39,230 nucleotides of DNA, taken from the IMG/VR virus record IMGVR_UViG_3300012936_004598, positions 1 to 39,230 of that record; one strand, written 5' to 3'. The position numbers and the translations under genes were made by a program. Under the pieces are notes generated by a model. That model made no database searches and was not told where the DNA came from. It was given only the letters and a program-made list of their open reading frames with translations. This DNA is from a virus. Below are positions 30,595 through 38,631 of this stretch, piece after piece; within the stretch, counting starts at the first letter, position 1; each line of letters opens with the position of its first letter.

Positions 30595-31024
30595 TTGTGC
30601 CTTGATGGAACATGTCCTTTTCTGTCACAATTCTAAAGCGTATTCCTTTAGATTTACAGTAAGCATTAGCCGCTTGCCATTTTACTTGGTTAAGAACAGC
30701 ATGTGCTTTATTAGTCCTACTGTTTCCGGCACTTTCTAAAGAAACTTGATTGCTTGGTTTAACTTCTACTAGCTCAACCATATTTCTTCCTGTTTTTGTT
30801 TTATATTGTATAAAAAAGTCTGGGACGTAAATTGTTTGTTTTCCTGTAAACGGATTTTTATATGGTATCTTTACTGCTTCACTTGCCCAAGATTGGACAG
30901 CTGGATTTTCATCGCAAAATTTACAAAACGCAAATTCCCAACTACTTCTATAAGTTGGCGTTTTACGTCCTACGTATTTTTCAGGATATTTAAGTGTATA
31001 TTTTCCTTGAGCAAAACGGGACAT
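30590..31024 (-). CDS. 4: gp4-like head completion protein
   Basis: This 144-residue protein is similar in size to T4 gp4 (150), which acts in finishing the packaged head. The conserved text is YPEKYVGRKTPTYRSSWEFAFCKFCDENPAVQSWASEAVKIPY, NPFTGKQTIYVPDFFI and ELVEVKPSNQ, the E...PD...VEVKP series of a restriction-endonuclease/TnsA-like fold with E, D, and E-x-K. In T4, gp4 is implicated in protecting or trimming DNA ends. GGGG lies shortly before the ATG. The 31028 gene precedes it with three bases between. Confidence 0.88.
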   Translation of the reverse strand: MSRFAQGKYTLKYPEKYVGRKTPTYRSSWEFAFCKFCDENPAVQSWASEAVKIPYKNPFTGKQTIYVPDFFIQYKTKTGRNMVELVEVKPSNQVSLESAGNSRTNKAHAVLNQVKWQAANAYCKSKGIRFRIVTEKDMFHQGTR

Positions 31025-31027
31025 ATG

Positions 31028-31411
31028 TTACCCCATAATGTTTCTTGCTTCTATAGGTTTTGTTGTATTATCAACTTTAAATCCTAAGGCACTTATTTTT
31101 TGCCTGTTAAAGTTAATTACTTGTGCTACAGCGTAACTTAACTGTAATCTATCTAAACCTTTTAACGTGTCTAAAAGTTCAAAAACTTTTACTTTATCAA
31201 TTTTAGCCTGTTGTAGAAGTATTGCTCCTGTAGATTTTGCGGCTTCTTTATCAAATCCTTTAGATTCTAAAAAACCAACTACAGCATCTACTTCATTTGC
31301 TCCAAATGATAATTGTTGTTTATAATATGTATTGAATAATTTTTTTGTATTTTCTTGATTATCTGTTACTTCTTTTTTAGGAAGATTTAAATTAAGAGTG
31401 TCTGTAGTCAT
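31028..31411 (-). CDS. Small conserved phage protein of unknown function
   Basis: This 127-residue, mainly helical protein has LFNTYYKQQLSFGANEVDAVVGFLESKGFDKEAAKSTGAILLQQA as its best conserved-looking part and VDNTTKPIEARNIMG at the end. The helical segment looks like a UBA-like or small three-helix unit, though this is not a firm assignment. It lies between a tube-like gene and gp4 in the virion module. The ribosome binding site AGAGGAA is clear. Confidence 0.62.
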   Translation of the reverse strand: MTTDTLNLNLPKKEVTDNQENTKKLFNTYYKQQLSFGANEVDAVVGFLESKGFDKEAAKSTGAILLQQAKIDKVKVFELLDTLKGLDRLQLSYAVAQVINFNRQKISALGFKVDNTTKPIEARNIMG

Positions 31412-31414
31412 TTA

Positions 31415-32698
31415 TTATTCCTCTGGAAACTCTGGGCCACTCAACGCATTTTCTGCTGATGCCGCTCCAATCTGACGACCAAGATCAGCACCAAGCAAGT
31501 TATCTCGTACACCCGCGGCGAAGCTACTAGCATTAAAACTACTAAAGTTAGCTCCACTACTAAAGTAATCATTAGCCAATTTACCAGCACCTACCACAGC
31601 ACCAGCAGTTGCTAAAGTTTTTAGATTGCCGCCGCCAGCGCCTTTGGGAAATGCTAAACCTGATACACCACTGACATCAATACCTGTAGCTTCACCTATA
31701 GCATCTAAACCTGCTCCTAACAATTCGCCTTTTAATCCACCTAATGATAAACCTTGCGCATTTGCTATTGTATTAGCGGCCTTAAGTACAGTTCCGAAGT
31801 TTGCTTTTCCGCTTGTGATATCATCAATTACACCAAAGCCTCCTGCTAATACGCCTCCAACACCTAATAAACTACTAGCGCCTCCACCTGATAGACTGTT
31901 AGGACTTGATGTCTTATCATAATGATCTGTGCCAAAGCCTTTTGGAGTTCCGTTATTTACTGGACCTCTACTATAGTGAACAGTTTCATATTCTAATGTC
32001 ATTTGGTTAGTGACACCCTCACTTACTGAATTATCCATAGTATCATGTTGCCAACCACTTATAATTGGATTGATTAAAGCCATTGTAGTATAACGTTTAC
32101 GTGATAATTGGTGTATTTGTATACTACTAAAAAATGGAACGCTTACATCGTTATCCATACCATAACGATATTGTTTTTGACTATATGATACTCCTGCGGC
32201 ATATTCATCTGAAAAACTAGGCTTTGTACTTGCGTATTGTCTAATAGTTGGTTCAGGTGCGCCAGCTGGACTTACTTTTGAATAGTTACCGTCTCTAAAA
32301 TAATATCTATAGTATGCTTCCCACATGGCAGTAGTAACACCAAAGTTATCATCATGAAATTGTATTGTCACTGGTGAATAATCAATTCTTTTATGTACTG
32401 CACGTTTTTTATTATATTGATGCTTGATATCAGTTTGTATTTGGAAAGCAGGTAATTGTACATTTTTTACAAGCATTCCTAATTCTGTTAGATGTTTTTC
32501 TGCTAGTTGCGGTATACTTTTTGTTGCTTCTCTATTAATATTAAATGTGACATGAAAAAGAAATTTTGACTTTGGAGCCAAACGCATGTTATCATCAACA
32601 TACATTCTTGAAGCATGAGCATAATCACCAAGATTTCCTTTAGGACTTAATGCTCCTGATACTACATTATCTAAAAAACCATTTAAAAAACTTGCCAT
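31415..32698 (-). CDS. Tail-tube-fold structural protein (gp19/gp54-like)
   Basis: This 427-residue protein has an N-terminal region (about 40-245) with tail-tube-like features: FLFHVTFNI, LVKNVQLPAFQIQTDIKHQYNKKR, PVTIQFHDDNFGVTTAMWEAYYRYYFRDG, and TMALINPIISGWQHDTMD with MTLEYETVHYSRG at its end. This matches the tube or tube-initiator fold of T4 gp19/gp54. The remaining 180 residues are Gly/Ala/Ser-rich and low in complexity. It lies after gp19 and may cap or initiate the tube; the exact T4 equivalent is uncertain. A terminator, a dyad and a late octamer five bases before the ATG precede it. Confidence 0.72.
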   Translation of the reverse strand: MASFLNGFLDNVVSGALSPKGNLGDYAHASRMYVDDNMRLAPKSKFLFHVTFNINREATKSIPQLAEKHLTELGMLVKNVQLPAFQIQTDIKHQYNKKRAVHKRIDYSPVTIQFHDDNFGVTTAMWEAYYRYYFRDGNYSKVSPAGAPEPTIRQYASTKPSFSDEYAAGVSYSQKQYRYGMDNDVSVPFFSSIQIHQLSRKRYTTMALINPIISGWQHDTMDNSVSEGVTNQMTLEYETVHYSRGPVNNGTPKGFGTDHYDKTSSPNSLSGGGASSLLGVGGVLAGGFGVIDDITSGKANFGTVLKAANTIANAQGLSLGGLKGELLGAGLDAIGEATGIDVSGVSGLAFPKGAGGGNLKTLATAGAVVGAGKLANDYFSSGANFSSFNASSFAAGVRDNLLGADLGRQIGAASAENALSGPEFPEE

Positions 32699-32703
32699 AT
32701 AAA

Positions 32704-32711
32704 TATTTATC
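32704..32711 (-). promoter_or_regulatory. Late promoter directly before the 31415-32698 gene
   Basis: GATAAATA on the minus strand, then TTTAT, then the ATG at 32698. AAGG overlaps its 5' side. The predicted start of transcription is at the start codon. Confidence 0.62.
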
Positions 32712-32714
32712 CTT

Positions 32715-32740
32715 TTGAATTATATGGGTAGATAATTCAA
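32715..32740 (-). repeat. Perfect 9-base dyad next to a late promoter
   Basis: TTGAATTAT and ATAATTCAA flank an 8-base centre (CTACCCAT on the minus strand). It lies between the terminator at 32745-32768 and the late octamer at 32704-32711. It could be a regulator site or an AT-rich hairpin; no T tract follows it. Confidence 0.55.
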
Positions 32741-32744
32741 TCAT

Positions 32745-32768
32745 AAAAAAAGGGGCATTAAGCCCCTT
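32745..32768 (-). terminator. Rho-independent terminator after gp19
   Basis: The stem AAGGGGC/GCCCCTT with loop TTAAT is followed by a run of T on the minus strand. It lies 25 bases after the gp19 stop and ends the gp18-gp19 transcript. Confidence 0.93.
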
Positions 32769-32792
32769 AATTTACTGTCATTCTAATTTGTA

Positions 32793-33422
32793 TTAACCAG
32801 AACCGCCGCCTGTGATAGCTGTGTTAACAGTTCTACCTATTGCTGTACCTATTCCTGTACCTTGTGGTGTTTGGATAGCATTGTCGTAGCGGATACTTAG
32901 TGTTGTAGTAACAACCTCTGAAGTTGCGTAATTCAGTGTGTTGTAGTTTGCGTTTTCTAAGTAGCAACCATACAGCTCAAATGTTTCAAGCACTGTCGGA
33001 ACACTAGCACCATTACCGCCATCAAGTATTTCAATACGTGTAACAAATTTGTAGTCTGCGCCTGAAGCTGCACTTGACTGTTCGAAGAAATCGAACTGTT
33101 TCTGTAGCTGTTCGCCTACTAGTTTTTGTACATTATTTGAAACATCTTCACGTAAGTTAAGTGTAATTGGTTCCCAAGTGTGTTTACCTGCTAGATAAAC
33201 TCTTGAGTTGTAAATATCAACAGTCATCTGATCAAAAGTAACGTTAGGTCTTGTTACGTCCATAACTTGTTTTGTTAGCTCTGTTGACGGACTTGATACA
33301 CCAAAGTTTTCCAATGACACTCTAAAGCGGTATTGAAGCTTCGGCATCAACAAACCCTGGTTAGAAGCACTTGCGTTACTATCTAATGGTACTGTTAATT
33401 TTGAAAGTGTTGAAATTGCCAT
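32793..33422 (-). CDS. 19: gp19 tail tube protein
   Basis: This 209-residue protein is somewhat longer than T4 gp19 (163). It has MPKLQYRFRVSLENFGV near the N-terminus, DVTRPNVTFDQMTVDIYNSRVYLAGKHTWEPITLNLREDVSN in the centre and ETFELYGCYLENANYNTLNYATSEVVTTTLSIRYDNA towards the C-terminus, typical of the tube beta-barrel of T4-like phages. It polymerises as the inner tail tube within gp18. It has AGGAG and a late octamer GATAAATA (33442-33449) upstream, and a terminator downstream. Confidence 0.93.
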   Translation of the reverse strand: MAISTLSKLTVPLDSNASASNQGLLMPKLQYRFRVSLENFGVSSPSTELTKQVMDVTRPNVTFDQMTVDIYNSRVYLAGKHTWEPITLNLREDVSNNVQKLVGEQLQKQFDFFEQSSAASGADYKFVTRIEILDGGNGASVPTVLETFELYGCYLENANYNTLNYATSEVVTTTLSIRYDNAIQTPQGTGIGTAIGRTVNTAITGGGSG

Positions 33423-33441
33423 TATATACTCCTGTTACTTT

Positions 33442-33449
33442 TATTTATC
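33442..33449 (-). promoter_or_regulatory. Late promoter before gp19
   Basis: GATAAATA on the minus strand lies 19 bases before the ATG at 33422 with AGGAG between, a conventional late-gene leader. It sits in the 30-base gap after gp18. Confidence 0.68.
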
Positions 33450-33452
33450 AAA

Positions 33453-36400
33453 TTATAGTCCTGCTATTTCTCCGGTATTTTTCAGTCTCAACGGAATGTA
33501 AATAAATTCAACTGCTTTGACTGGTTCAATCGCAATATCAACATAAAGTTCATTTCTGTCAATTCTGCTTGGAGTATTGTTAGACTCATCACATACAACT
33601 AAGAAGTCATATAATGCTCTTTGTGATACAAGCTCTAGCATTAAGCTATCTACCTGTGCCTTGATTTCATCACGTGTGATTTTATCATTTGGCTCAAAGA
33701 TATATGGCTTAGCAAGTTTCTTAAGTTGTGATCTTAAGTAAATTACTAGTCTTGCTACGTTAATTCTATCTAACGCACTAGCATTTCTTGCTCTTGTTTT
33801 TTGTCCAAAGTTAACAAGTCCAGCACCTGTTAGGAACGTAATTGGATTCACATTAAGTGCATACAGTGTATCACGTTGTCCTTCATTTAGTGCTATTGAT
33901 TTAAATTCGCCTTCAGCATCTACAAAACCTGAAGCACTTGCGTTTGTAATACCACCACGTCTTGTTCCTGCTGGAGCAAACCATGGAAAAGATACTTGAT
34001 CGCTTAGTGCTAGTGTTCTTAGCATACCGTGACTTGGTGGAACAACAACATTGTTACCTGCGTTGTCACTAGTAAATAAACTCGGATAAAACACACCTAA
34101 GTATTCATCTCTGCTTACAAGTCCTTGATCGTTATCTTCAACAGCAAGAGCTACGTTACTACCCCAATTATTAAGTGTAGTAGCATCACTTGTTAGTCTT
34201 ACTGGTGAATCACCTACGATAAATGCTGTCAAACCTCTATCAAAGTTAAGTGAAATCATTTCACCTATTAGCTCTGGATAACCTGGAGTTGCCATAACAT
34301 TGAATAATCTTGATTCATCGTCACGGATTTCTTGGTTACTGTTTACCATTGCTTGTAGTGCTTGAATAACTACTTTACGTTGTGCTTTACGTCCAAAGCT
34401 ACCTGCGCCATTTGGCTGGTTAGCTGATTCTGTTAACCATCTGTGTGGATAATAGTTAGACATACTTTCGTCACCATTTCTTTCATTCTTCTTAGTGGTG
34501 TCGATATAGTTACGTACAAACTTCTTAACATTAAAGCCAGAACGTCTTAAGTTCCATAACAGCATACCTTTTGGATATAGTGCTGGATCTGGAGCATCTG
34601 GATCTTTGTAATTACTCAATAGTAATTCAGGTATTGTTCCACTAGGTGCTACAGGATTAGTTCCGCCTGATCCACCTGATGTTCCAAATCTAACGTCAGC
34701 AAACAAAATACCATCTTCAGTTGTTTGATCGCCTTCATCTAGCTCAAGCCATTTTTGTAAATCTTGATTATAAACATGTACTTGAGGATAATTTTCTAGA
34801 TCAGCAGTTGATACCCAAATATCGCCTGTAACAAGTTGGCTTGTATCTGATTGTTGTGTTGGCTCGGTAGCACTTACAATTGGTCCAGCTGGATCTGAGT
34901 CAGGATATACATTTTGATAACCTACAAAGTCTGTACCATTATGTACAAGAATATCTACTTCATCAACAATTGAGCTGTACCAAAGTCTACCATCTGCTGT
35001 TAAAGCAGTTGGAGCATCAGGACTTGCTGTTTGTGTTAAAATTTTCCAGTTTGACACATGGAAGTCATAAGCTGTATCTCCTGATGGAGCATCATACAAG
35101 TTAGGTGTACCTGTCTTATTTGTATAGTTCCAAGCTGAGAAACCAATGCCTGCGAATAAACTGTTAGTATCTTTGATTCTAATTTCACCGCCATCATTAT
35201 GTTCAATTACAACTCTGTTACTTGAATCAACACTTGCTACAATGTTTTCAAATCCACCTGCGTTAATTGATGCCGCAACTAAGTCTGCGTCACTAGCCGC
35301 ACCAGTTGCTACAACTTGTAATGCTTTTCCGCCTTGTATTGCCGCTTTAGTTGGATCACTTTCAGCCATTGTATACCCATATGTGCCTGCTGATAGTGAA
35401 CTTGCTGTAATTATTTCTGAAACAATTTTTGTAGAACCTGAAGCATTTCTTGCTTTAATACAAAAATCATGTTCTTCATTTTCTTCATTTGTTACGTGTG
35501 CCATTACATATAATTGAGCAAGTGCTAAATTAATTCCGCCACCAGTTTTATCTAACTTAAATAATGCTTCTTCGTTTGTTGTATAAATCGGAGCATCTTT
35601 GTCTTCCCAAAGTCTTGTTGTTCCGTTGTATACTTTAACTTTTATTTGAGCACCTAAGTTAGCATCTGTAGTTTTAAACCATACAGACCCTGTTGGTCTT
35701 GATTGTGTATCAGCAGTCTTAAATGCTGGAACATTTGTATGTGGCGCAATCGATAGTGCCGGTGCGTAGTATGTACCTGCTGTAAGACCTAAGTCTGAAA
35801 GTAGTGTACCTGTAGCACCTGCTTGTAAAACAATAGCACCGTCATCATCAGTTGATCCATCAGTTGTAGATGAACCATCACTGTAAATGTATAGTTTTCC
35901 ATCAACTGCTTTTGCTGTAACACCAGTAATTCCAGCATCGTTAACGGATGTAACCATATTACCAACTGCTGTACCACCACTTAATGATACTGTAGTACCA
36001 TTGATAATGATTGTCTCTCCATTTGCTAATGTTGGGTTACTTACACTTGCTTGGATTGTTGGCCAGCTACTTACCCAGGCAGAGCTACCTACTTTTACCC
36101 AATTACCGTCTGTGTTTTTATAGTAAACTTTGTTTGTAGTAGTAGTGGTAACAACAGCATAATCACCTACTTGTCCTACAGCACCTTTTGGAATACCTGT
36201 ATTTTGGTTTCCTACAAGGTTTGTTTTGTCTGTAATGACTAGTGGTACTTTATTTGTAAATTGCTGTCCGCCTGTAACAGTAATAGCGTTTCCGTTCCAC
36301 TCAAAAATTCCGTATTTTGTATTTGCTGTATCAAACCAATAAGTTCCGTTAGCAGGTGCCGCCGCCGGCGCTGTTGAACTTGGTTCAATTTCTGCTAAAT

Positions 36401-36746
36401 CAATATCAGCTCTTACAACAAATGATCTGTTGCTAACACCTAGATAACTGTATGCGGCTTGTAAACCATATTCGTTTAATTCGCCACCATGTATTGGATT
36501 GTTGTTAGCATCTGTTTGGAAGATTGGATCACCAAATGTGTCTGCCAAATCTCTCTGTGATGTAATAAGGAAAGGTACCCCAGCATTGGCTTTTGTTGTG
36601 CCTGTAGCTGTACCTGTTCCGCTTGCGTTTGCCTTGTCTTGTTTAGACGCAACAAATATCATTGGAGTAGTGCCTGGTTCTGCTGGAGTGTAAAAACTCT
36701 CGTCGATTACACTAACCTGTACTCCCGGTGAAACTAATCCTGCCAT
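33453..36746 (-). CDS. 18: gp18 tail sheath protein, strongly enlarged
   Basis: This 1097-residue contractile sheath subunit compares with 659 in T4. The N-terminal MAGLVSPGVQVSVIDESFYTPAEPGTTPMIFVASKQ and the C-terminal part from about 728 (WNLRRSGFNVKKF, NVMATPGYPELIGEMISLNF, INVARLVIYLRSQLKKLAKPYIFEPND, and the end AVEFIYIPLRLKNTGEIAGL) are sheath-like. Residues about 130-670 contain repeated modules: G-x-x-W-F/Y-x-T followed by V/I-x-N-G, at about 134-152, 353-380, 586-611 and 641-668, plus a less regular copy at 194-222. Two copies of a second domain type lie near 230-310 and 450-525. These probably protrude on the tail surface. The late promoter is exact TATAAATA; the ribosome binding site is AGGAG. 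Confidence 0.95.
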   Translation of the reverse strand: MAGLVSPGVQVSVIDESFYTPAEPGTTPMIFVASKQDKANASGTGTATGTTKANAGVPFLITSQRDLADTFGDPIFQTDANNNPIHGGELNEYGLQAAYSYLGVSNRSFVVRADIDLAEIEPSSTAPAAAPANGTYWFDTANTKYGIFEWNGNAITVTGGQQFTNKVPLVITDKTNLVGNQNTGIPKGAVGQVGDYAVVTTTTTNKVYYKNTDGNWVKVGSSAWVSSWPTIQASVSNPTLANGETIIINGTTVSLSGGTAVGNMVTSVNDAGITGVTAKAVDGKLYIYSDGSSTTDGSTDDDGAIVLQAGATGTLLSDLGLTAGTYYAPALSIAPHTNVPAFKTADTQSRPTGSVWFKTTDANLGAQIKVKVYNGTTRLWEDKDAPIYTTNEEALFKLDKTGGGINLALAQLYVMAHVTNEENEEHDFCIKARNASGSTKIVSEIITASSLSAGTYGYTMAESDPTKAAIQGGKALQVVATGAASDADLVAASINAGGFENIVASVDSSNRVVIEHNDGGEIRIKDTNSLFAGIGFSAWNYTNKTGTPNLYDAPSGDTAYDFHVSNWKILTQTASPDAPTALTADGRLWYSSIVDEVDILVHNGTDFVGYQNVYPDSDPAGPIVSATEPTQQSDTSQLVTGDIWVSTADLENYPQVHVYNQDLQKWLELDEGDQTTEDGILFADVRFGTSGGSGGTNPVAPSGTIPELLLSNYKDPDAPDPALYPKGMLLWNLRRSGFNVKKFVRNYIDTTKKNERNGDESMSNYYPHRWLTESANQPNGAGSFGRKAQRKVVIQALQAMVNSNQEIRDDESRLFNVMATPGYPELIGEMISLNFDRGLTAFIVGDSPVRLTSDATTLNNWGSNVALAVEDNDQGLVSRDEYLGVFYPSLFTSDNAGNNVVVPPSHGMLRTLALSDQVSFPWFAPAGTRRGGITNASASGFVDAEGEFKSIALNEGQRDTLYALNVNPITFLTGAGLVNFGQKTRARNASALDRINVARLVIYLRSQLKKLAKPYIFEPNDKITRDEIKAQVDSLMLELVSQRALYDFLVVCDESNNTPSRIDRNELYVDIAIEPVKAVEFIYIPLRLKNTGEIAGL

Positions 36747-36788
36747 TTTATTTTCTCCTGTTAAAATTACAAAGTTTACTGTTGTATG

Positions 36789-36796
36789 TATTTATA
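36789..36796 (-). promoter_or_regulatory. Late promoter before gp18
   Basis: Exact TATAAATA on the minus strand lies 42 bases before the ATG at 36746, with AGGAG near the start codon. It lies in the 117-base divergent gap between gp18 and the HNH gene. On the plus strand that gap shows only a weak GGTAAATA (36852-36859) four bases before the HNH start codon. Confidence 0.75.
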
Positions 36797-36863
36797 CCTT
36801 CACGACAAAAAAACTTATAAAATACACCAATAAAAGGGACCAAAAAGGGTAGGTAAATACAAT

Positions 36864-37202
36864 ATGCGTCCATTATGCGAATATTGTAAGAAAAGACCTG
36901 CCGCTGTAAACTATAAAAAAGGCAATAGGGTATATTATCGTAAACAATGCGAAACGTGTCTACATAACGGTAAAGGACATGGTATTCCTAAATGGTATAA
37001 GGCAGGTTATAGACAATTAGAAGTTTGCGAAAAATGTAATTTTAAAAGTAGAAGTCCTGAACAATTTAATGTTTATCATATCGATGGTGATTTGAATAAT
37101 TGTAGACACACAAACTTAAAAACTATTTGTGCTAATTGCCAGCGGATTTTGCAGAAGCAAGGCGTAAAGTGGAAGCAAGGCGACCTCGTACCTGACTTTT
37201 AA
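36864..37202 (+). CDS. HNH endonuclease-like zinc protein
   Basis: This 112-residue protein is one of only two plus-strand genes here. It has paired cysteines C5-x2-C8 (CEYC), C30-x2-C33 (CETC), C55-x2-C58 (CEKC) and C90-x2-C93 (CANC), and the HNH-type stretch YHIDGDLNNCRHTNLKTICANC with His, Asn and Asn in the right order. It may be a homing-type nuclease or a small DNA-binding protein kept in the T4-like core. Its last 71 bases overlap the 3' end of the kinase gene on the other strand. A possible AGGT ribosome binding site overlaps a weak late octamer. Confidence 0.75.
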   Translation: MRPLCEYCKKRPAAVNYKKGNRVYYRKQCETCLHNGKGHGIPKWYKAGYRQLEVCEKCNFKSRSPEQFNVYHIDGDLNNCRHTNLKTICANCQRILQKQGVKWKQGDLVPDF

Positions 37203-37758
37203 GTTCATCAATAGTACCTTCATTGTAAATACTGTGTTCAAACGATGTCTTTGCCCAAGCCCATTCTGACCTGTGTACATCTGTTGGTTCAATATCAAGA
37301 TCTACATACTGTCTAAACCAAAGTGGATCTGGTCCACGTTTTACACACCAGACATTGCCACCTAGGCCTTTTATTATTTCTGCTTCATTTTCGAACCGTA
37401 CATCTGGAATCACATAATTGTTTTGAGGATTTTCTTGTATTGTTTTCTTTACAAAACTTACCCATACGCCGTCGTAAAATCCCATGCGCATACAATCAGT
37501 ACCAAAAAGTTGTAGGACAAGTCTAGGTGTTATTTCTTTGCCTGTTTCCTTTGTCCAAAATTCATCTGGTTGTTCTCGCCAATATCTGCTTTCTGATGTT
37601 TCTCCTTCAAGCATATCTCTATCCCAATCAAACATCAAAGCAACAGCATCTTTAAGTTTATCGGCAAAACTTATTTTTTCGAATTTGTGTTCTTCAACCA
37701 AAAGATCAGCTACAGTACCTTTGCCACTACCTATCAGTCCGCATATTCCTATAATCAT
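37132..37758 (-). CDS. 1: gp1-like deoxynucleoside monophosphate kinase
   Basis: This 208-residue protein has Walker A GLIGSGKGT (residues 7-15), then KISFADKLKDAVALMF, the LQLFGTDCMR motif, NNYVIPDVRFENEAEII and W-x-V-K-R-G. It matches T4 gp1, which phosphorylates dGMP, dTMP and hydroxymethyl-dCMP to supply DNA synthesis. T4 gp1 has 241 residues. The C-terminal 23 codons overlap the HNH gene on the other strand. It has a perfect sigma70-consensus promoter and AGAGGA before the ATG, unlike its late-promoter neighbours, so it is probably expressed early. Confidence 0.92.
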   Translation of the reverse strand: MIIGICGLIGSGKGTVADLLVEEHKFEKISFADKLKDAVALMFDWDRDMLEGETSESRYWREQPDEFWTKETGKEITPRLVLQLFGTDCMRMGFYDGVWVSFVKKTIQENPQNNYVIPDVRFENEAEIIKGLGGNVWCVKRGPDPLWFRQYVDLDIEPTDVHRSEWAWAKTSFEHSIYNEGTIDELKSQVRGRLASTLRLASAKSAGN

Positions 37759-37784
37759 AGAGATTCCTCTTCGTAGTTCTCTAT

Positions 37785-37813
37785 ATTATATACATAATTT
37801 GTTTGATTGTCAA
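37785..37813 (-). promoter_or_regulatory. Perfect consensus sigma70 promoter for the dNMP kinase
   Basis: On the minus strand TTGACA (37808-37813), a 17-base spacer and TATAAT (37785-37790). The expected start is near 37778, giving a leader of about 20 bases with AGAGGA. It is the strongest promoter by consensus in the window. Confidence 0.88.
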
Positions 37814-37821
37814 GTGTTTTT

Positions 37822-38583
37822 TTAACCTATAGTGAATGCGTATCCTACACCGCCTGGAACTGCTAGTGCTACATCAGACTCTAGTTTTTCCATTTCACTT
37901 TGTGCTTCAGCTTTAAGGCTTTGTCCGTTTAAACTAGTGCCGCCTTGTGGTCCAGCAATAGTAGCAAACTTCTCTCTTGCCTCGCCTAGTATGTACTTAC
38001 ATTTAGCAAGTGTATAATCTTTAATCCATTGTATGGCCATGTAATCTTCAAGTAATTCAAAGTCCGGTCTAAAGTTATAACAATACAAAAGAAGATCTTC
38101 TTCAGCTCTTGGCCTTTGTAGAATTGTTAGTTTTTTGCTTGATCTATTCCATTTAAATTCAATAAAAGATCCAAACATTCTTCCAACAAGTTCTTGATAA
38201 CCAGCAAAAGCATTATAAGTTGCTAATCCGCCCATGTTAGAACTTGCTAACAAATAAGTGTTTGTGTATGCTAGATTGAACGGTTCAAATAATGTTCCAC
38301 CATCGCCTCCACCTGTGCGTGATCCTATTGATCTACGGAATATTTGCTTTACTTCCATTACTTCGGCTGGTAACACATAATCGTTTTGATCGATTACTGT
38401 TGGTAAAAATATGTAAGATTCTTCTACACCATTGTCTGAACGTTGTCTAAATTTTGTTAACGCTGTATTCAAGGCACTTTCGTAATGCTCTGGATCTAGC
38501 TCAACGTCAATCATACCTCCGCCGAGACTTAGTTCAACATACTTGTAAATTTCTTGCTTTTTAGTTTGGATATTTGTTGCCAT
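37822..38583 (-). CDS. 13: gp13-like neck protein
   Basis: This 253-residue protein has the conserved text KQEIYKYVELSLGGGMIDVELDPEHYESALNTALTKFRQRS, YVLPAEVMEVKQIFRR, and ILGEAREKFATIAGPQGGTSLNGQSLKAEA, as in gp13 of marine T4-like phages (T4 gp13 has 309 residues). It joins the completed head and, with gp14, forms the neck where the tail attaches. The late octamer CATAAATA is 19 bases before the ATG and GGAGAAG is the ribosome binding site. It diverges from gp14 on the plus strand, with only 48 bases between start codons. Confidence 0.88.
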   Translation of the reverse strand: MATNIQTKKQEIYKYVELSLGGGMIDVELDPEHYESALNTALTKFRQRSDNGVEESYIFLPTVIDQNDYVLPAEVMEVKQIFRRSIGSRTGGGDGGTLFEPFNLAYTNTYLLASSNMGGLATYNAFAGYQELVGRMFGSFIEFKWNRSSKKLTILQRPRAEEDLLLYCYNFRPDFELLEDYMAIQWIKDYTLAKCKYILGEAREKFATIAGPQGGTSLNGQSLKAEAQSEMEKLESDVALAVPGGVGYAFTIG

Positions 38584-38602
38584 ACAATCTTCTCCGCTAA
38601 TG

Positions 38603-38610
38603 TATTTATG
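38603..38610 (-). promoter_or_regulatory. Late promoter before gp13
   Basis: CATAAATA on the minus strand lies 19 bases before the ATG at 38583. It is one of a back-to-back pair; five bases separate it from the plus-strand octamer. Confidence 0.65.
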
Positions 38611-38615
38611 CTAAC

Positions 38616-38623
38616 GATAAATA
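38616..38623 (+). promoter_or_regulatory. Late promoter before gp14 (plus strand)
   Basis: GATAAATA on the plus strand lies eight bases before the ATG at 38632. The leader would be about three bases long and no ribosome binding site is visible. Confidence 0.6.
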
Positions 38624-38631
38624 CTATTACT

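Noticed and set aside
36830-36863. Late promoter for the HNH gene (GGTAAATA at 36852-36859)
   Set aside because: Two mismatches to the octamer and only four bases to the ATG; it overlaps a possible AGGT ribosome binding site, so it was not listed as a promoter.
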